64,000 nt of DNA from Hydractinia symbiolongicarpus (Eukaryota > Cnidaria > Hydrozoa > Anthoathecata > Hydractiniidae): the NCBI RefSeq assembly GCF_029227915.1, contig NC_079876.1, positions 30,229,828 to 30,293,827 of the forward strand, in the 5' to 3' direction. This document shows positions 1 through 11,500 of this stretch, piece after piece. The position numbers were made by a program, and so were the translations under genes. Numbering within the stretch: the stretch's first letter is position 1; each line of letters starts with the position of its first letter. The notes beneath the pieces are model-generated. The model was not told where the DNA came from, ran no database searches, and was given only the letters and a program-made list of their open reading frames with translations.

Positions 1-3000
1 ACACTCTTATGCATTTTCGTTTTTGTAAAACAACTTTGGGTAATACCCGATGTAATTGGTTCTTCTTCTCGTCCTTTTCCATCTTCTCTAGCTCTGGCGT
101 TTTCTTTTTTTCCTTCGTCTATTTTTTCTCCTCCTCCTTTCCCTCTCACTTTTCCTTCTTCTTCTTCTTTTTCTTCTTCCTCTCCTTCTTTTACTCCTTC
201 TTCCTTTGCTCTTTTTCTTTCTCTTTCATCTCCTGCTACATCCCTTCCTTTTTCTTTTCCTTTTTGCCTTTCGTGTCCTTGTTCTTCTTTTTCTTCTTTT
301 GAAAGACTAGTTTTTACATTGCTATTGTCTTTCAAATCGCATTCGTGCAACTTGTGAGCAGAAAATTGATCCAGTTCATTTTCCACAAAAATAGATTGTG
401 TTTCGTCAGTATTGGGAGAAACATCTTCTTCCGATAACTGATGTTTAAAAACTTTTTTGGTATGGCAAAGCTTCTCTTGAAATGTTTTTACAACTTCATG
501 TATACGTTTGGTTGTGCGTAAGACTTTTTTCAAGCGAAAAATCTCCATCCCTGTGTATTTGTACTGATATTTATCATGTGGCAGTGTTTTTCCACTTTTC
601 ACGTATGTCCTATGTTTTTCCAATGAATGCGGAATAATTAAGATGCAAGATTTTTTCACTTCCTCTCTTTGACAAAAATGATTGATTTTTTCTGCCTCCT
701 CTCGATCCAAAACTTCTCCATCATATTCATCAATAACAACATGGACTTGTTTACCGCAGTGTCGTTCAAATAAGATAGAAAGTAAATATGAAAGAGAGGG
801 TAACTTTTGCAAACCAAACTGCACCATCAAGTCGTTGATTTGGGTTACATACGAAGAGGCCTTCTTCATCTTAAAATTCCCTTCTTTCATGTCCAATGAA
901 TCCATCTGGAAAAAATTTGCAATTAACCGTTTGATATGATGGACCAACACGCTTTTCTCTGACCACGCAATAAAGTATATCAGCGTCTCTTTTCTTGCAG
1001 ACAACATTAAATATTGTAGTTGATATACTCCAACCAACGATTTTCCAGATCCAAAGTTACCAAGAACAATCTTTTTACTCTTCTTGCTATTGATCACCTT
1101 CAATTGAGATGGATTCAACATCAACATGCTTTTCACTTGCTCTGTCACCTCTTTACTTAATGTTGGGACACGACAAATTGCATGGTTATAGGTGAATGTT
1201 TCTTTCATTGCCATAAAAGCAGTTATAAAACCTACAATTTTTAATACAGTTTCATCCTTTTCTACATCTTCAGTGTTTTCTGATGTTATTTGTTCCTTCA
1301 GGAAATGAGCGAAGCTGTCTGCTGTAGTCAACATTTCTTTATTCGCAACTGAACATTCCCTGCAAATTAAGTTATTGTCGCTGAAATTAGGCGCGGCTAC
1401 TGTGTTGATTAAAGTGATTTGAGTGGACAGGAGAGAATCTTTGTGTGCTATGCAAAAGTATGTTATATCTTGTTCGCCACGTTTCAACTCATGAACGACA
1501 GAATTGATATCACATGCGTCCGTGTACCGGATGTTAAATATAGTTAACGGTGTCGGACATATCACTAAAATTCTATTTTGACAACATCCAATGCGATCGA
1601 AGTCTAAACTATCCTGCAATTGCAAGAAGTGGAAGTATTCAATTAAATCATACTGCCATATAACAGCACCAACTCCATATTCTTGTTTTAAGAAATATGT
1701 AGCCCAGTTTAAAATTTGTGAAAATTTGTCATTGACAATGTAGTATGGAGGAAACAAGAGTACCTCTTTCAACGCGCTTTCCTTCGGATGACCAAAATAT
1801 TCTCTGGCATAATCAAGACATATATCTTCTAGCCATTCCTTATAAGAGATTTCAACTCGCTTTCCTCCACCACCATTATACCATATATTTTCAGGATAAG
1901 ATATGTTTTGCAAAAGCAATTCAATAGCTTTACAAATGTTGTTATGGCTTCTAACGAGAATGCGAGGAAGTTCCGTGTGAAGTTCCGATGAGTGATAGTT
2001 GATCAGATCAGATAACGCTATGGGAAAGATGTTAATAATAACTGTTACCTCCTGGTAATTAACATTCCGAATTTTATACATCAACATCGCCATTTTTGCA
2101 AATGCGTGCTGCTACTATCATACGAAATGGCACAATAACTTACCTTGCGTCACAAACTGCAAGTTAATTCCTTCTTTGTTACTCCAATTAAAGGAGATAT
2201 GATTATCTTCACTTAATACTCCATCTTCAAAAATGAAATACCTGTACGGAGATGAAATAAATTCATGGTAATCTTTGTTTCTTTTCAGCTCTTGCGTTGC
2301 CTGACATGTGTGATTCTTCGAAATTCTTACTTCAGTAACTTTTGTATCAAAATTAACTCTTGCAACAACATTGTGAGATGCATTATAACAAAGATGATAT
2401 CTAAGTAGAAGAAAACTCACTTGTTATTTGGTGGTCTCTCAGAAATATATTACTGATGATAATGGCAGTTTCACAAAGAAGAACTTTGATGTGTCACAAG
2501 TCGAGATTAGAATCCTGAATACAGTAGTTGAGATAATTCAACTTTAAACTTTTAGGACAAGTAAATCTGCCATACCTTGGTTGGGCGTCCTGAGTACCTA
2601 AAAAATACAAGTTCGTTGTCGTAGATCTCTTTAATTTAAAATACCAAAAGCAATAATACCATAAAAATAAAACCACGCCCTCTTCACACCCTCTATTGTT
2701 TAGCATTATATTAAATCTATTATAATTTCTACAGCCGCTCTTAGCTTGCAGCTGGACTAATCTTTTCACGTTGCTAACACCTACTTAACATATAGAGCCT
2801 GTTGACTTTCTTAGATTTTTATGCTGAAACGTTTAAGCTCAAACTTCGTTGATATGATGACGATATGGGTGAAATGAGATAGACCTGAAAATTTTAGATG
2901 ATTATCAAATTTCGTTCCGGAGATGTTCCTCCAAATTTATTCTACGAGCAACCAAATATTGGACTATATTTATTTAAAAATCTTCGTAAAAGGAAACAAG

Positions 3001-4339
3001 GATCCTTTAAATCTGGCGAAAACCTCGTCCCCAGGACCTGTTGTCTTTTTTGCATATCGGACGACGACCTATCAATAAGAGTAGCGCGTATGAGAGACAG
3101 AAAGCCCTGGGAACGAGGTTGGTCTGATGAGTCTAAAACTTTTGGATGTTTTATACTTATCTGACATCTAGAAGATTCTACACTCACCTGACACGTGTCC
3201 ACTACTAACAGGGTTTTGCAACATTTGTAACACTCCATTTAAATTCTCCCACGTCCTTAACGTTTCTTTAGTTTCCTTTTCCCAAGCAAGTAAAACTTCA
3301 TGCAAACGTTCATTAACTTCATCTTGATCACGATAAATTTCTTCCACTGTGCGATGATCAAGCAGAAAATGAGCTATGAATCTGCATTCGGAGATGTTGT
3401 CTCTAGTTATTTTGTAGTACTGCCTTTTCCTAACTGTCATATCTTTGTTAAAACCGTCCACAAACTCACCAGGTGAATCTAGAAAATAAAAATGAACTTG
3501 GTATCAATGTGGACTTTCGAACTTTAATATTGTCGAAAAACAGAAATGAAGTGCCGCTGTGAGTGCAAGAAACCTACCTGTTCACACGAAACTCAGGTTG
3601 ATCAGGTTCTACTTAGAATGCTCAGTAATTACACGGTCGGTGTAAATATTGGTCAGAAATTTAACTTCGGGCGTCGTAAAGCGTCATGTAAACATGACGG
3701 CAATACGGACGGGTTTCTCGTATTCGATTGCGTAATACTTAGCTATACATGGAGACGAGACTTGAATCGTAAAATGTAAACAAACATAAGCTTGAAACTT
3801 CACCTGGTGCGAGGTGAAACTTGGATGTAAACGCTGCCTAAATGTCACGAAAATGTTTCTTTGCCATTTATTTTCTTTCGTAAAAACTGGGCCATTATTA
3901 TTAATACAGGATTTAACTTTCGCATTTCATAACTTCGCATATTTGAATGGCGTTTGTTAAGCAAGGAATAAGTCTGATAAATTAAAAATTTATACGTACC
4001 ATTTTTAAAATTATTTTCCAAAAAAAGATGTTCCTCTTTAATTAATAAAGCTTCCAACTTGCAGTTAACTAAAGTTTGATTAATCTTCGCAAGGTGATTG
4101 ACATTTTTTCCTGAGTATTTGAAGAGATACAAGCTAACTACTTCCAACACAGGTTGCTTATACATTTTGGAGTTCATAAAAATTTCTGCTACGTCGTATT
4201 CATGTTCCATCATTAACCGTTCACAGAACTCTCTGCGTTTTGAAGGTGAATTCGTTACTATTCTTATATTGGTAACATACGCTATCATACGAAGCCGATC
4301 CGTCGCTTCATTAAAGTATTCTAAATCAACAAAAAAAGT
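1..4339 (-). CDS. Death-domain / P-loop NTPase (helicase-like) protein, multi-exon, 3' end beyond window
   Basis: Exon model on the minus strand: 4339-4000, 3478-3188, a possible 22-nt microexon 2597-2576, 2400-2144, and 2041 to below 1. All junctions are GT-AG and the phases agree. The last exon is open for about 680 codons, with no stop before the window edge. The 3478-3188 exon reads like a Death domain (aromatic start, amphipathic helices, an LLAW motif, final TW..L helix). The large exon has Walker A GNFGSGKS at about 1061-1038 and Walker B VHVVIDEYDGE near 755-718. A later VLRTTKRI motif (about 520) recalls the arginine motif of SF1/Schlafen-type helicases. A Lys/Glu-rich low-complexity stretch follows (about 300-60). 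The 4339-4000 exon is helical but not recognised. Signalling or innate-immune function is only inferred from the Death plus NTPase layout. The true 5' end is not seen. Confidence 0.75.
2576..2597 (-). other. Candidate 22-nt microexon of the Death/NTPase gene
   Basis: The exon 3478-3188 ends in phase 1, and the next long exon with a good acceptor (2400-2144) starts in phase 2, so the two cannot be joined directly. A 22-nt segment preceded by a pyrimidine-rich TTTTTTAG acceptor and followed by GTATGG supplies exactly the missing phase and has no stop. It would add about seven residues (around GTQDAQPR). This is a model from splice signals and phase only. Confidence 0.45.
3019..3122. mobile_element. 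Short MITE with AACCTCGT..CCCAGG inverted ends
   Basis: Imperfect inverted ends AACCTCGTCCCCAGG (3021-3035) and CCTGGGAACGAGGTT (3106-3120) enclose about 70 bp. It lies in an intron of the Death/NTPase gene. A relative occurs at about 6103-6194 and again in the duplicate at 32036-32127. Confidence 0.65.
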
Positions 4340-4480
4340 CTGTGGAATTAGGTAACAACACAAAATAAATATATAACTTCTTTACAAAGCATTATTTTTT
4401 TATGTCGGTGGGATGACCAAGAGATATGAACCGATACCCCCACCCACAATATAAAAATATGATGCTTCTCCGGCTCAGGC

Positions 4481-4531
4481 TTTTATAAACATAATATTTA
4501 AGGCCCAGCCTTAAATATTATGTTTATAAAA
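4481..4531. repeat. Perfect 24-bp inverted repeat, 3-nt loop
   Basis: The arms at 4481-4504 and 4508-4531 are perfectly complementary around the loop CCA. It lies just upstream of the first recognised exon of the Death/NTPase gene, in otherwise unremarkable AT-rich DNA. Confidence 0.85.
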
Positions 4532-5176
4532 AAAGAAAGAAAAAAACCCTTGTTGTCAAGAAAGGTGTTAACACAATATATTTCAGGAGACAGGGGAGAA
4601 AATGATAAAAAATAGTTCTAATGATAACCACCGCAGTTCCAACTAAAGTTTTTAGGTAACTGTTCAGTGCTTCTGCAGGTACGTTGTTATACCTGTAGAT
4701 CTACGGCCTTCACTTCTTCACTCCTCCCCCATTCTACTAGGCCCAAGATAAATAGGATAAGAAAGGGTAAAACAGCTGAAAACTACATTAGAAACACAAA
4801 TTTTCGGACGGAAAAACTTTCGGATTTTTTTTTGTCCTAAAATTTTAGTTTTTCTAATTTTTTTAAAGAAGGACCAGTGGATAGAAATTATATACAGGGT
4901 AATCAGAAAATCAATAAAATCTGCAATTTTTGAACTTATTGTTTTTGTTATTTTCACATTTGGCTGTGGCTCTATCTATAAAGTTGGATCCTAAAGACCC
5001 TTGATGGAAGATATGTACACTTTAAATGCTTCTACCCTTCCTTTGTGTCACTTTCCGTAATCATTACTTTTGAAATTTGGTTAAAATTCGTTCAAAAGAC
5101 TTACCCATACATTTTTTGAGTTTATAAATCTTGTCCGAAAATTTTTCCGATGAAAATAAAACAATTGTGTCTGCCG
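4532..5176. other. AT-rich intergenic stretch, no gene seen
   Basis: No ORF or exon with support is visible. It ends exactly where homology to 31110 onward begins. Confidence 0.6.
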
Positions 5177-8100
5177 AAAATTTCAGTTCTTCATGTAGGA
5201 ACAAAAGAAACTAAAAAATGTAAGGATAGATAACAACAGACCATATTTAGACGCCATCTTAAAGTTTCTTCAATTGCATCGCATACAGCAGCTGGATATA
5301 GACTTGTTGCAAAATGAATTCCTCTACATTTTCTTAATAAACATAAAACCATCGCAACTTTTATTTTATTTATTTATTGTTAAAAACACACCCTCTGGTG
5401 TATTTATAATCATATGTTGGATACATATATAATGTATTCAATTTGTCCACACTGTCAAATGTAAATTTTTGAAGCCTCAATTCATGTTGTCGCGTTCACC
5501 ACAAGCTTTCAACATAGAACGATCTGCTTAAGTTGTTGTAATCAAAAAAATTTTGTAACATGTTTGTTGCTTATGATCTGCTTACAACATTCACATTTTT
5601 GCTTGCTCAGCGAGGTTCATACTCTAATCAAGCATGACGCTTACACGACTGTTGGAACAAAAAAATTGTCGGGAAATATTTATCATTTTATAATTCTTTT
5701 TTATTTGTTTATCTAATGACTCCAGGCTGGCTGCTTACCAGTTCCTTCGTTTTTTTTGAAAAATTTAAGTGTTATTTTGCTTAAGGAAAGCGCGTACATA
5801 GGATAGGGTGTGGCTATAAAACCTACAGAAATAATCTTTACTTTTAGCGACAGTCACATAGATGGAGCACCGTAACTTGGCGAGTAAGCTTTTATAAAAA
5901 GAGCTCTCCAAGTTTTAGGAAGAAGATTAATTAGATTTGGTTAACTAACAGTATCAAACATGAAGTATCTAGATCTTTTCCTTAGCAACTCGAAATTTAG
6001 AAAGTAATTTTTTTTTTGGTCAAAAAGAGTCCCTTTAAACACTTTCTAAAATATGACGTTCCTCATATGTTGACAAGGAAATCATTTTACAGCAGGTGAT
6101 GTACAACTTTGTTCCAAGGACCTTTTTGTTTTCATCGACGCTGCGCTTGTCTGATATGCAAAAAGAGACAACAGGTCCTGGGATCGAGGTTGGGTAATGT
6201 AGAAAGAGGGCTGGGACAAATCGTTGTCAAAACTTGAATAAAATTTTAATGAAAAAATAATAAATTGGCGCCAAGCTGATAAAACAGTGAAAAGTCACAT
6301 TTTATAGACGTGACGAAATACTTTTGTCGCTTGAAATCTGAAAATATAATTTTTTATAACATTACTTTTTAAATTAAAGAGGCTACGAACCGGTTAAAAT
6401 GCTCACACTCCGTATATCCCGCGCCTATATTAAAAATCCGGCAAACGTGTTTCGCGCTTTGAATAGACCAGCGCACTTTGCTCGCTGGTTCAATATTTCT
6501 TTTCGAAAAGTGTATTACAAAGAATATTTCAGCGAGACTCATTCTGGATGAAAACATGACGAAGACTGGAGTAGATAAAAATTCTAGATATATCTATATG
6601 TTCGAGTCTGTAAATTACATACATGCCGGAAAAACAGCCAATTTTGTTTTTCGCCGCCATCAGCTCGACTTTCGTGTAATTCACTAAAGTCGAAAACCAA
6701 CAGCCGTTCCGTAGCCCCTAACATATTTTTAATGTTAGATATTATTACACCACATTTCTTTTATTGAGAACCAGGAAATTTTACTACAGCCTGAGGTGTT
6801 TTATGTTTGTCACGTGTTTGACTTGAAAGCGTTTTTATTTTCAGTAACTTTCAGACTTGTTGTTCTTAGAAAATTGTTGTGCAAAGAGTGGATTAAAGGT
6901 TTCTCACAAAACTCTACCTTAATCAGCGAAAATTAAATTTCAATATAACAAAGTTTTAATACTTCATTTAACCTTATTTATGTCGGTAATTTTTGCGGGG
7001 GGTCAGCGGGGTAATTTTGTAATAATGCGCACACCGCAGAAGTTGCACACAGCCCATTTTCAACGCTCCTTACCAGCCCTCCATTGTCCTACATATCTGC
7101 CTAAGCAGAACTCTCACAACATTCTTCCGGCTGCAGAGCATTTGACAGGAGATTTTGATTTGCCATTTGTGATATTTACGCAATAAGCTGTAAATGTGTG
7201 TACCTTTCACGCTTAATAGTCGGCAAATAAGGTGTTCGATAATTTTTTTGTCTTTCCAGTTTATTATTGTTCTACGGCTTTAGCCGGTAGAACTTTAAAA
7301 TGGGCTCCTTTTTTGTCGCCGTTTTTACTACCGAGACTAGTGAAGCACGGCAGGATACCAGTCTAGTGTAGCGGTACAGGAATTATTAGTTTTTTTAATG
7401 TTATAACAGACTACTCTGTTGCACAAGGTGCAAATACCTAATATTTTTACAAATTAATCATTTTGCATATTATTTTATGTTCAGTTGGTTTCGCTAATAC
7501 CAAACTGCAACGGTCGTTTGTTATCTTTTAAGGGATCTGGAATTTACCGAAGCTAGATTTGTATTTCGTACAACAGCCTAAAATTCGTTTTAAAAAACAA
7601 AATAAATCAGAAATAGTTGTTTTTTATCGATTTTTACGTTTTATTTAGGTTTCATAAAAAAGAAGTGTTTACAAACCTGAACTTATTTTTCTACTACTTT
7701 CATATTTTTGTTGAAATAATAACGCAAGCATTTTTCTGCACAATTAAGTAAATACTCCCCGGTAGCGGACTTTTAATCAGTAATACAGCGTAGAACTTTC
7801 TGCCAAAACGGCTGGTTTATTTTATAATAACACTATTTGATAAGAAATTTAAATGGTTTTCAGAATATATACTTTACTTCGCAGCTTAAGAAGACAGTAT
7901 TCTCAACATGGGGTAATAGGTGTTTCATGCAATCTTGAGCAAAATAAAATTTTAACACCGCTGATAATTACACTACAACTTGTAATATGCCATGTTGTCC
8001 TACAGACCTCCTTTGACGGCCTTATAACACTTTCGATCTTTTCTGGTACCACAAATCCCGAAGTATTTCCTAAGTTCATCGAAACGTTTTAGAAAACTGC

Positions 8101-8248
8101 GGACGAGACTCACAATCATAGAATGCGAAAAATCTCAATATTTATGCTCTTTAGCTCTTTGCATTTATATTATTATTCCAAATATTTATACAGGATATAG
8201 CTACTTCGGTGTTTGAAACACTGTTATCAATGTGGGTTCTGTGTTAAA
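5177..8248. other. Non-coding flank of the duplicated segment
   Basis: Only short ORFs of 60-80 codons without recognisable domains occur here. Their identity in the second copy carries no information because the DNA itself is identical. A stem GTTCTACGGCT / AGCCGGTAGAAC sits at 7269-7293, and a MITE relic with a CCTGGGATCGAGGTT end sits at 6103-6194. Confidence 0.55.
6103..6194. mobile_element. MITE relic related to 3019-3122
   Basis: The end AGGTCCTGGGATCGAGGTTGG and the internal GATATGCAAAAAGAGACAAC are shared, in inverted orientation, with the element at 3019-3122. The opposite end is worn. Confidence 0.5.
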
Positions 8249-8420
8249 TATACATTAGGTATACACCTCGGCATTGCCTACCCAATTTCCCTCACATGGC
8301 ATGGGTTGACCCGTAGCTGTGGTGAAAACACTTGCTAAGCATGCCCGCGCTGTGGACCGAACCACGGACCCATTGATTACAAAGCAAACGCCATAACCAC
8401 AAGGCCACGCGCTACATATC
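8249..8420 (-). mobile_element. tRNA-derived SINE
   Basis: Read on the minus strand, the head resembles a tRNA gene, with an A-box-like GTGGCCTTGTGGTTATGG and a B-box-like GTGGTTCGGTCC. The body, GGGTCAACCCATGCCATGTG then AGGGAAATTGGG, is shared with the SINE at 59505-59760. It lies just beyond the ALG6 stop codon and is repeated in copy 2. Confidence 0.7.
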
Positions 8421-8553
8421 CCAACCTTTCTAATTTTTACTAATCATGTTTAAGTTCTCTGGTGCTCCTCTACTTTCACAAAACCTTCAGTGGCAGCAAT
8501 GAGACCTAAAACAACAGTTGTGATCCTCAAAGCAGAAAGAAAATTTGTTGATT

Positions 8554-11500
8554 CTATTTAAGTTTTCTCTCTTTGCTTTCATGACAAACATATAAATTAC
8601 ATAATTTATTGTCATCATTACAAATAATTTGCATATAATTAAAATAAATTAAAAACAGTAGAAAATGGACGCACGAATTAACTGCAAACAATAATGGAAA
8701 TATATCAGGGAGACGTTCTGGAGGTTTCACGGTAGCGTGTAAAATGTGCACAGAAATATTGACGAACAACGAAAAACCAATCTAAAATATACAACCAACA
8801 CTATTAGAAAGGTGTATTACTGAAAATACTGCAACACAAACATGAAACAAACATCTCTCGCATCTTTAGTCGGACAAGAATAAGAAATAAACTTACACAT
8901 AATTTCAGCCATTTTGAATGTGACTTTAGATCAACTATAAACATTGAAGCGACCAGAAAGATGGCGAGCAACGCAAAATATGACACAGCTTGTCCATCAC
9001 GAAACAACAGTGGATACATACTGAAAAATATATTAAACTTTAAATTCACCACAGCCTGAAATATTCAGGGTGTAAAAAACGATAGAGAACAGTAGTGTGA
9101 ATAGACTATCGAGTAAATGCGAGTAAGGGGAGTTGATTTTTGCGTAAATTGATTTTCGCAAATTTTGCGATAATTAAATCCCGCGAAATTTTTATTCCTG
9201 TTTAAAAAACTACATATAATAATACGTGAATTTGAACTTTAGCAGTATTTTTTGTGTCCTACAAAGCCCTTAAAAAACGATACAAATTGAAAAACATAAC
9301 ATCAAATTCTTATTGCGAAAAAATTAATTCTAGGCTAATATTAGGACTTGCAAACTTCGTGGAAATTAATTCTCGCAAAAATAAAGTCCCTTAAAGTAAT
9401 TCCATAAACAAATTCTTGGAAACTAGCCGTTAACCCGTGGAAAAATCCACGGGGTCGCCCTTCCTTTATCGCATTACGTGTTTCTGTAACACGACGTTTT
9501 TCTCGCGGAGAGAGACAAAATACGGCTATTATTAAAGAGACTAGTCGTTATCCCGTGGAAAATTCCACGGGCTCGCCCGTCCTTTTTAAACCGTACTGCG
9601 TGTGTCTCGCTACTTGCGCACCTAAGCTACCATTTTGCGTGACAAACGGACAGACGTATACGGGTATTATAATATAGATAATCGTTAGCCCATGAGAAAA
9701 ATCCACGGGTTCGCCCGTCCTTTTTATACCGCATTGCGTGCGTCTCGCTACCTGCGCAGTTAAGCTACCATTTTGCGTGACAAACAGACGGACGAACGGA
9801 CGGACGGACGGACAGACGTATGCGGGTAATATAATGTAGAGAACGTTAAATAATTATAAATACAGATGAAAATCAAAAAATAATAGTACATTTCTCTGTT
9901 AAAAAAGAACACAACATACGATCAGTTTACCTGACAGTTGATACTGCAAGAAACCAAACACTTGCAACAGGAGTATAAGGAAAAACCAAACAAACCGGTC
10001 TAAAAAACACAAACACGACTTTCAATACAAACGTGCATAAAACTATGATAAAAAATCAGAAATATTTTTTACTAGCGCCAATAATAACATATTTTTACAA
10101 GCTAACAAAATTAGACTAAAAAATCATCATTTATTTTATTAGTATACTTACAAAGCTACAATGAGTATCGACTTTTCATGAACTTGATAAGAGAACAAAA
10201 AAAACGCCAGCGAACAGTTTACCTAAACAAAATATGAAAATCTAAACAGGCCTCAAATAAGCACTAAGGATTTTTTTGCTACAGTAGTTGTAGAAAAAAC
10301 AAGAGTATAGTTCATGTCATGCAATGAACGATAAAAAGTTTGCTCTACAGCTAGTTGTTGTTATTCATCACGTAACTAAGGAGAGATGTTAAAATTTTAC
10401 AAGTCTATATTTTCCATAGCTATGTTTCTTTATCGTACATTCATCGAGAAATACGGTGTGCATAGAAAGTAGGTATTTATGGGCCATCTTAAACTAAAAA
10501 TTTAATTTTTTAAGATTCAAGTATCACTTACCAGTGCGAAGAGAAACTTCTTCTTCGAAGCACACACAAACAGGTTAATACAAGAAGGTAAACAAACCAG
10601 TAAGGTTGTGGTAATGCTGAAAGAGAAAGGATTAATTGCATGACTGTATTGTTGAAAAAGATTTTTCTTAGAAAAGAAGACTTTCACAAGAAGGAAGTTT
10701 TCAGTAGGAAAGATGCACTTGGATGAAACAGTATCGTGTTTAGCAATCCACTGTTCTCAAAACAATGTTAGCTGTAAGTACAAATATCTTATTAGTGGAA
10801 TCCAAACTTACCATAACCACACAATGTGTTCCTGTTTCAGAATGTGCTTAATCTTGATAACAGCGGACAATGCACACCAAAAATTTGCTACTTTATCCTA
10901 AAAGGAATTACCACGATCATCTTTGCTTTATCATGGTAGATTTTTCACTGTTATAAAATTTTCGGTGAATATTTCTAAACACAGTAATTTTGTGACAGAA
11001 ACTCTGTCACAAAATTACTTGTTTTAGCCAAGTGAGAAACAAAAGTTCCAGGAGTTTGCAGCAATCAACTTTCCAAGATTAATTATTGTGCTTCACGCTA
11101 ATAATTTGGCTATACAGCTATGTTGTAGACACATTATGTTTGTATTGTGATTAGTTGTTAATTCCACAATGGTACTTGTAATGACAATAAAGTCTATTTT
11201 ATTAAATTCTTAGAAATGGTTTACTTTCGGTGGCATCGCCTTATAATCTAATGCACGACTTTTTGCCAACATACAATGTTTTATATTTTACATCACACTC
11301 TACGTTCATTTTGGAAATAACATAGAAGCTACAAATTTTCCATATAATTTTGTCCAACATTGTGGATTACCACAAATGCTCATAAACTCACGAGCCACAA
11401 GCCGTGTATTTGTTTCTTGGAAGCTTATTTCCTTTGCCTAACTTGATTATCATGGCACACAAATACGAAATACTGGCGATCTTAAGGTTTTATTAATAAT

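Noticed and set aside
9-302. Plus-strand Phe/Ser-rich ORF at the left edge
   Set aside because: It is the complement of the Lys/Glu-rich tail of the minus-strand Death/NTPase frame, in the same codon register.
2494-2769. 91-residue minus-strand ORF inside the Death/NTPase gene
   Set aside because: No similarity recognised. It lies in an intron, and only the 22-nt part at 2576-2597 fits the splicing model.
6597-6617. ATGTTCGAGTCTGTAAAT shared with 50698
   Set aside because: Only 18 bases match with no extension either side; could be chance in AT-rich DNA.
6369-7186. Short ORFs kept in both duplicates (also 7853-8092 and their copies)
   Set aside because: The DNA is identical in both copies, so conservation is not evidence of coding. 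No domains, no splice structure.
8249-8420. True tRNA gene
   Set aside because: Cloverleaf pairing is poor and the sequence continues into a SINE body; same for 59505.
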